A DNA stretch of 7,037 nucleotides, taken from contig JAUQYT010000273.1 of NCBI GenBank assembly GCA_030587605.1, positions 1 to 7,037 of the forward strand. The letters run 5' to 3'. The notes under the pieces are model-generated. The model made no database searches. It worked only from the letters and a program-made list of their open reading frames with translations, and was not told where the DNA came from. The translations under genes and the position numbers were made by a program. This document shows, one piece after another, positions 6,753 through 7,037 of this stretch (positions are counted from its first letter, which is position 1; each line of letters begins with the position of its first letter). This DNA comes from Candidatus Njordarchaeum guaymasense. Its GTDB lineage: Archaea > Asgardarchaeota > Njordarchaeia > Njordarchaeales > Njordarchaeaceae.

Positions 6753-6838
6753 ATTAACTGGTTAGCCGTACGTCGATCTCAGGACAAGCAATGTAAAAGA
6801 ATCAGATTGCCAAGGTATCCAATGAAAAATCGCACTAT

Positions 6839-6862
6839 AGCTAGTTCGAATGCAGCTAGTTC
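6839..6862. repeat. Two direct 9-base repeats
   Basis: AGCTAGTTC occurs at 6839-6847 and again at 6854-6862, a 15-base period. It lies in the convergent intergenic space, and its last base is the first of the minus-strand stop triplet. No function is evident. The rest of 6753-6861 shows no promoter, RNA gene or strong stem; on the minus strand a T5 run (6826-6830, seen as A5 on the + strand) could end the minus-strand gene. Confidence 0.3.
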
Positions 6863-7037
6863 TATTCCTCTTCCCTGTGCTCAGCTCTTTCTTCCTTCTT
6901 CTGAGAGATAGGCAACGGGACTACAGGAGTTCCATCGACTTTGAGCGGTCGAAGCGCGATACAACTGTTAATGGACAGAATACCTTTAACAAGTCTTAGG
7001 CTTTCGATGAATCTCGTAAGTTCAGGCAAGCCCCCTG
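6862..7037 (-). CDS. Unrecognised gene, 3' end only (convergent)
   Basis: On the minus strand a frame is open from the right edge for 57 codons and ends with TAG at 6864-6862. The visible tail has alternating hydrophobic segments, a Pro-rich piece P-V-V-P-L-P, then a strongly charged end of Lys, Glu, Arg and His. The amino acid mix looks like real coding sequence: a structured part, then a disordered acidic/basic tail. No other frame here is open as far. I cannot name the family from this piece. It points towards the MetF-like gene and marks the end of the + strand cluster. Confidence 0.5.
   Translation of the reverse strand, partial: GGLPELTRFIESLRLVKGILSINSCIALRPLKVDGTPVVPLPISQKKEERAEHREEE

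Overview
The window is a stretch of carbon and electron metabolism genes, almost all on the + strand. It probably comes from an archaeon. The evidence for that is frequent AGA/AGG arginine and ATA isoleucine codons, Shine-Dalgarno sites of the GGAGG/GGTGA type close to the starts, and an A/T-only TATA-like box about 25 bases upstream of one start. A lineage with a Wood-Ljungdahl-type pathway, such as Bathyarchaeia, would fit the gene content, but the sequence alone does not settle this. An anaerobic bacterium such as a sediment Chloroflexi is the main alternative.

Layout: (1) 1-1083 is the 3' part of an hdrA gene, which enters the window already open. It carries the inserted ferredoxin module and stops right after the flavin domain. 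(2) 1083-3173 is a second, complete hdrA. It lacks the inserted ferredoxin, has two C-terminal [4Fe-4S] motifs, and is fused to an MvhD domain. (3) 3234-3908 is metV and 3922-4845 is metF. (4) 4878-5267 is a 129-codon open copy of only the last part of metF, with a TATA-like box before it and a T7 run after it. (5) 5316-5879 is a 187-residue protein I do not recognise. (6) 5934-6752 (the homologous reading frame begins further upstream) is a divergent MetF-fold protein with altered catalytic motifs. (7) About 109 bases of convergent intergenic DNA follow. (8) The 3' end of an unrecognised minus-strand gene runs off the right edge.

How they work together: HdrA, MvhD, MetV and MetF genes side by side recall the acetogen arrangement (Moorella-type hdrCBA-mvhD-metVF), where methylene-tetrahydrofolate reduction is coupled to a heterodisulfide-reductase-like flavin complex. 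HdrB and HdrC are not in the window and would be expected to the left. The most unusual points are the division of ferredoxin modules between two HdrA proteins, and three metF-related genes in a row (one full, one 3' fragment, one divergent), with an unknown protein between the last two.
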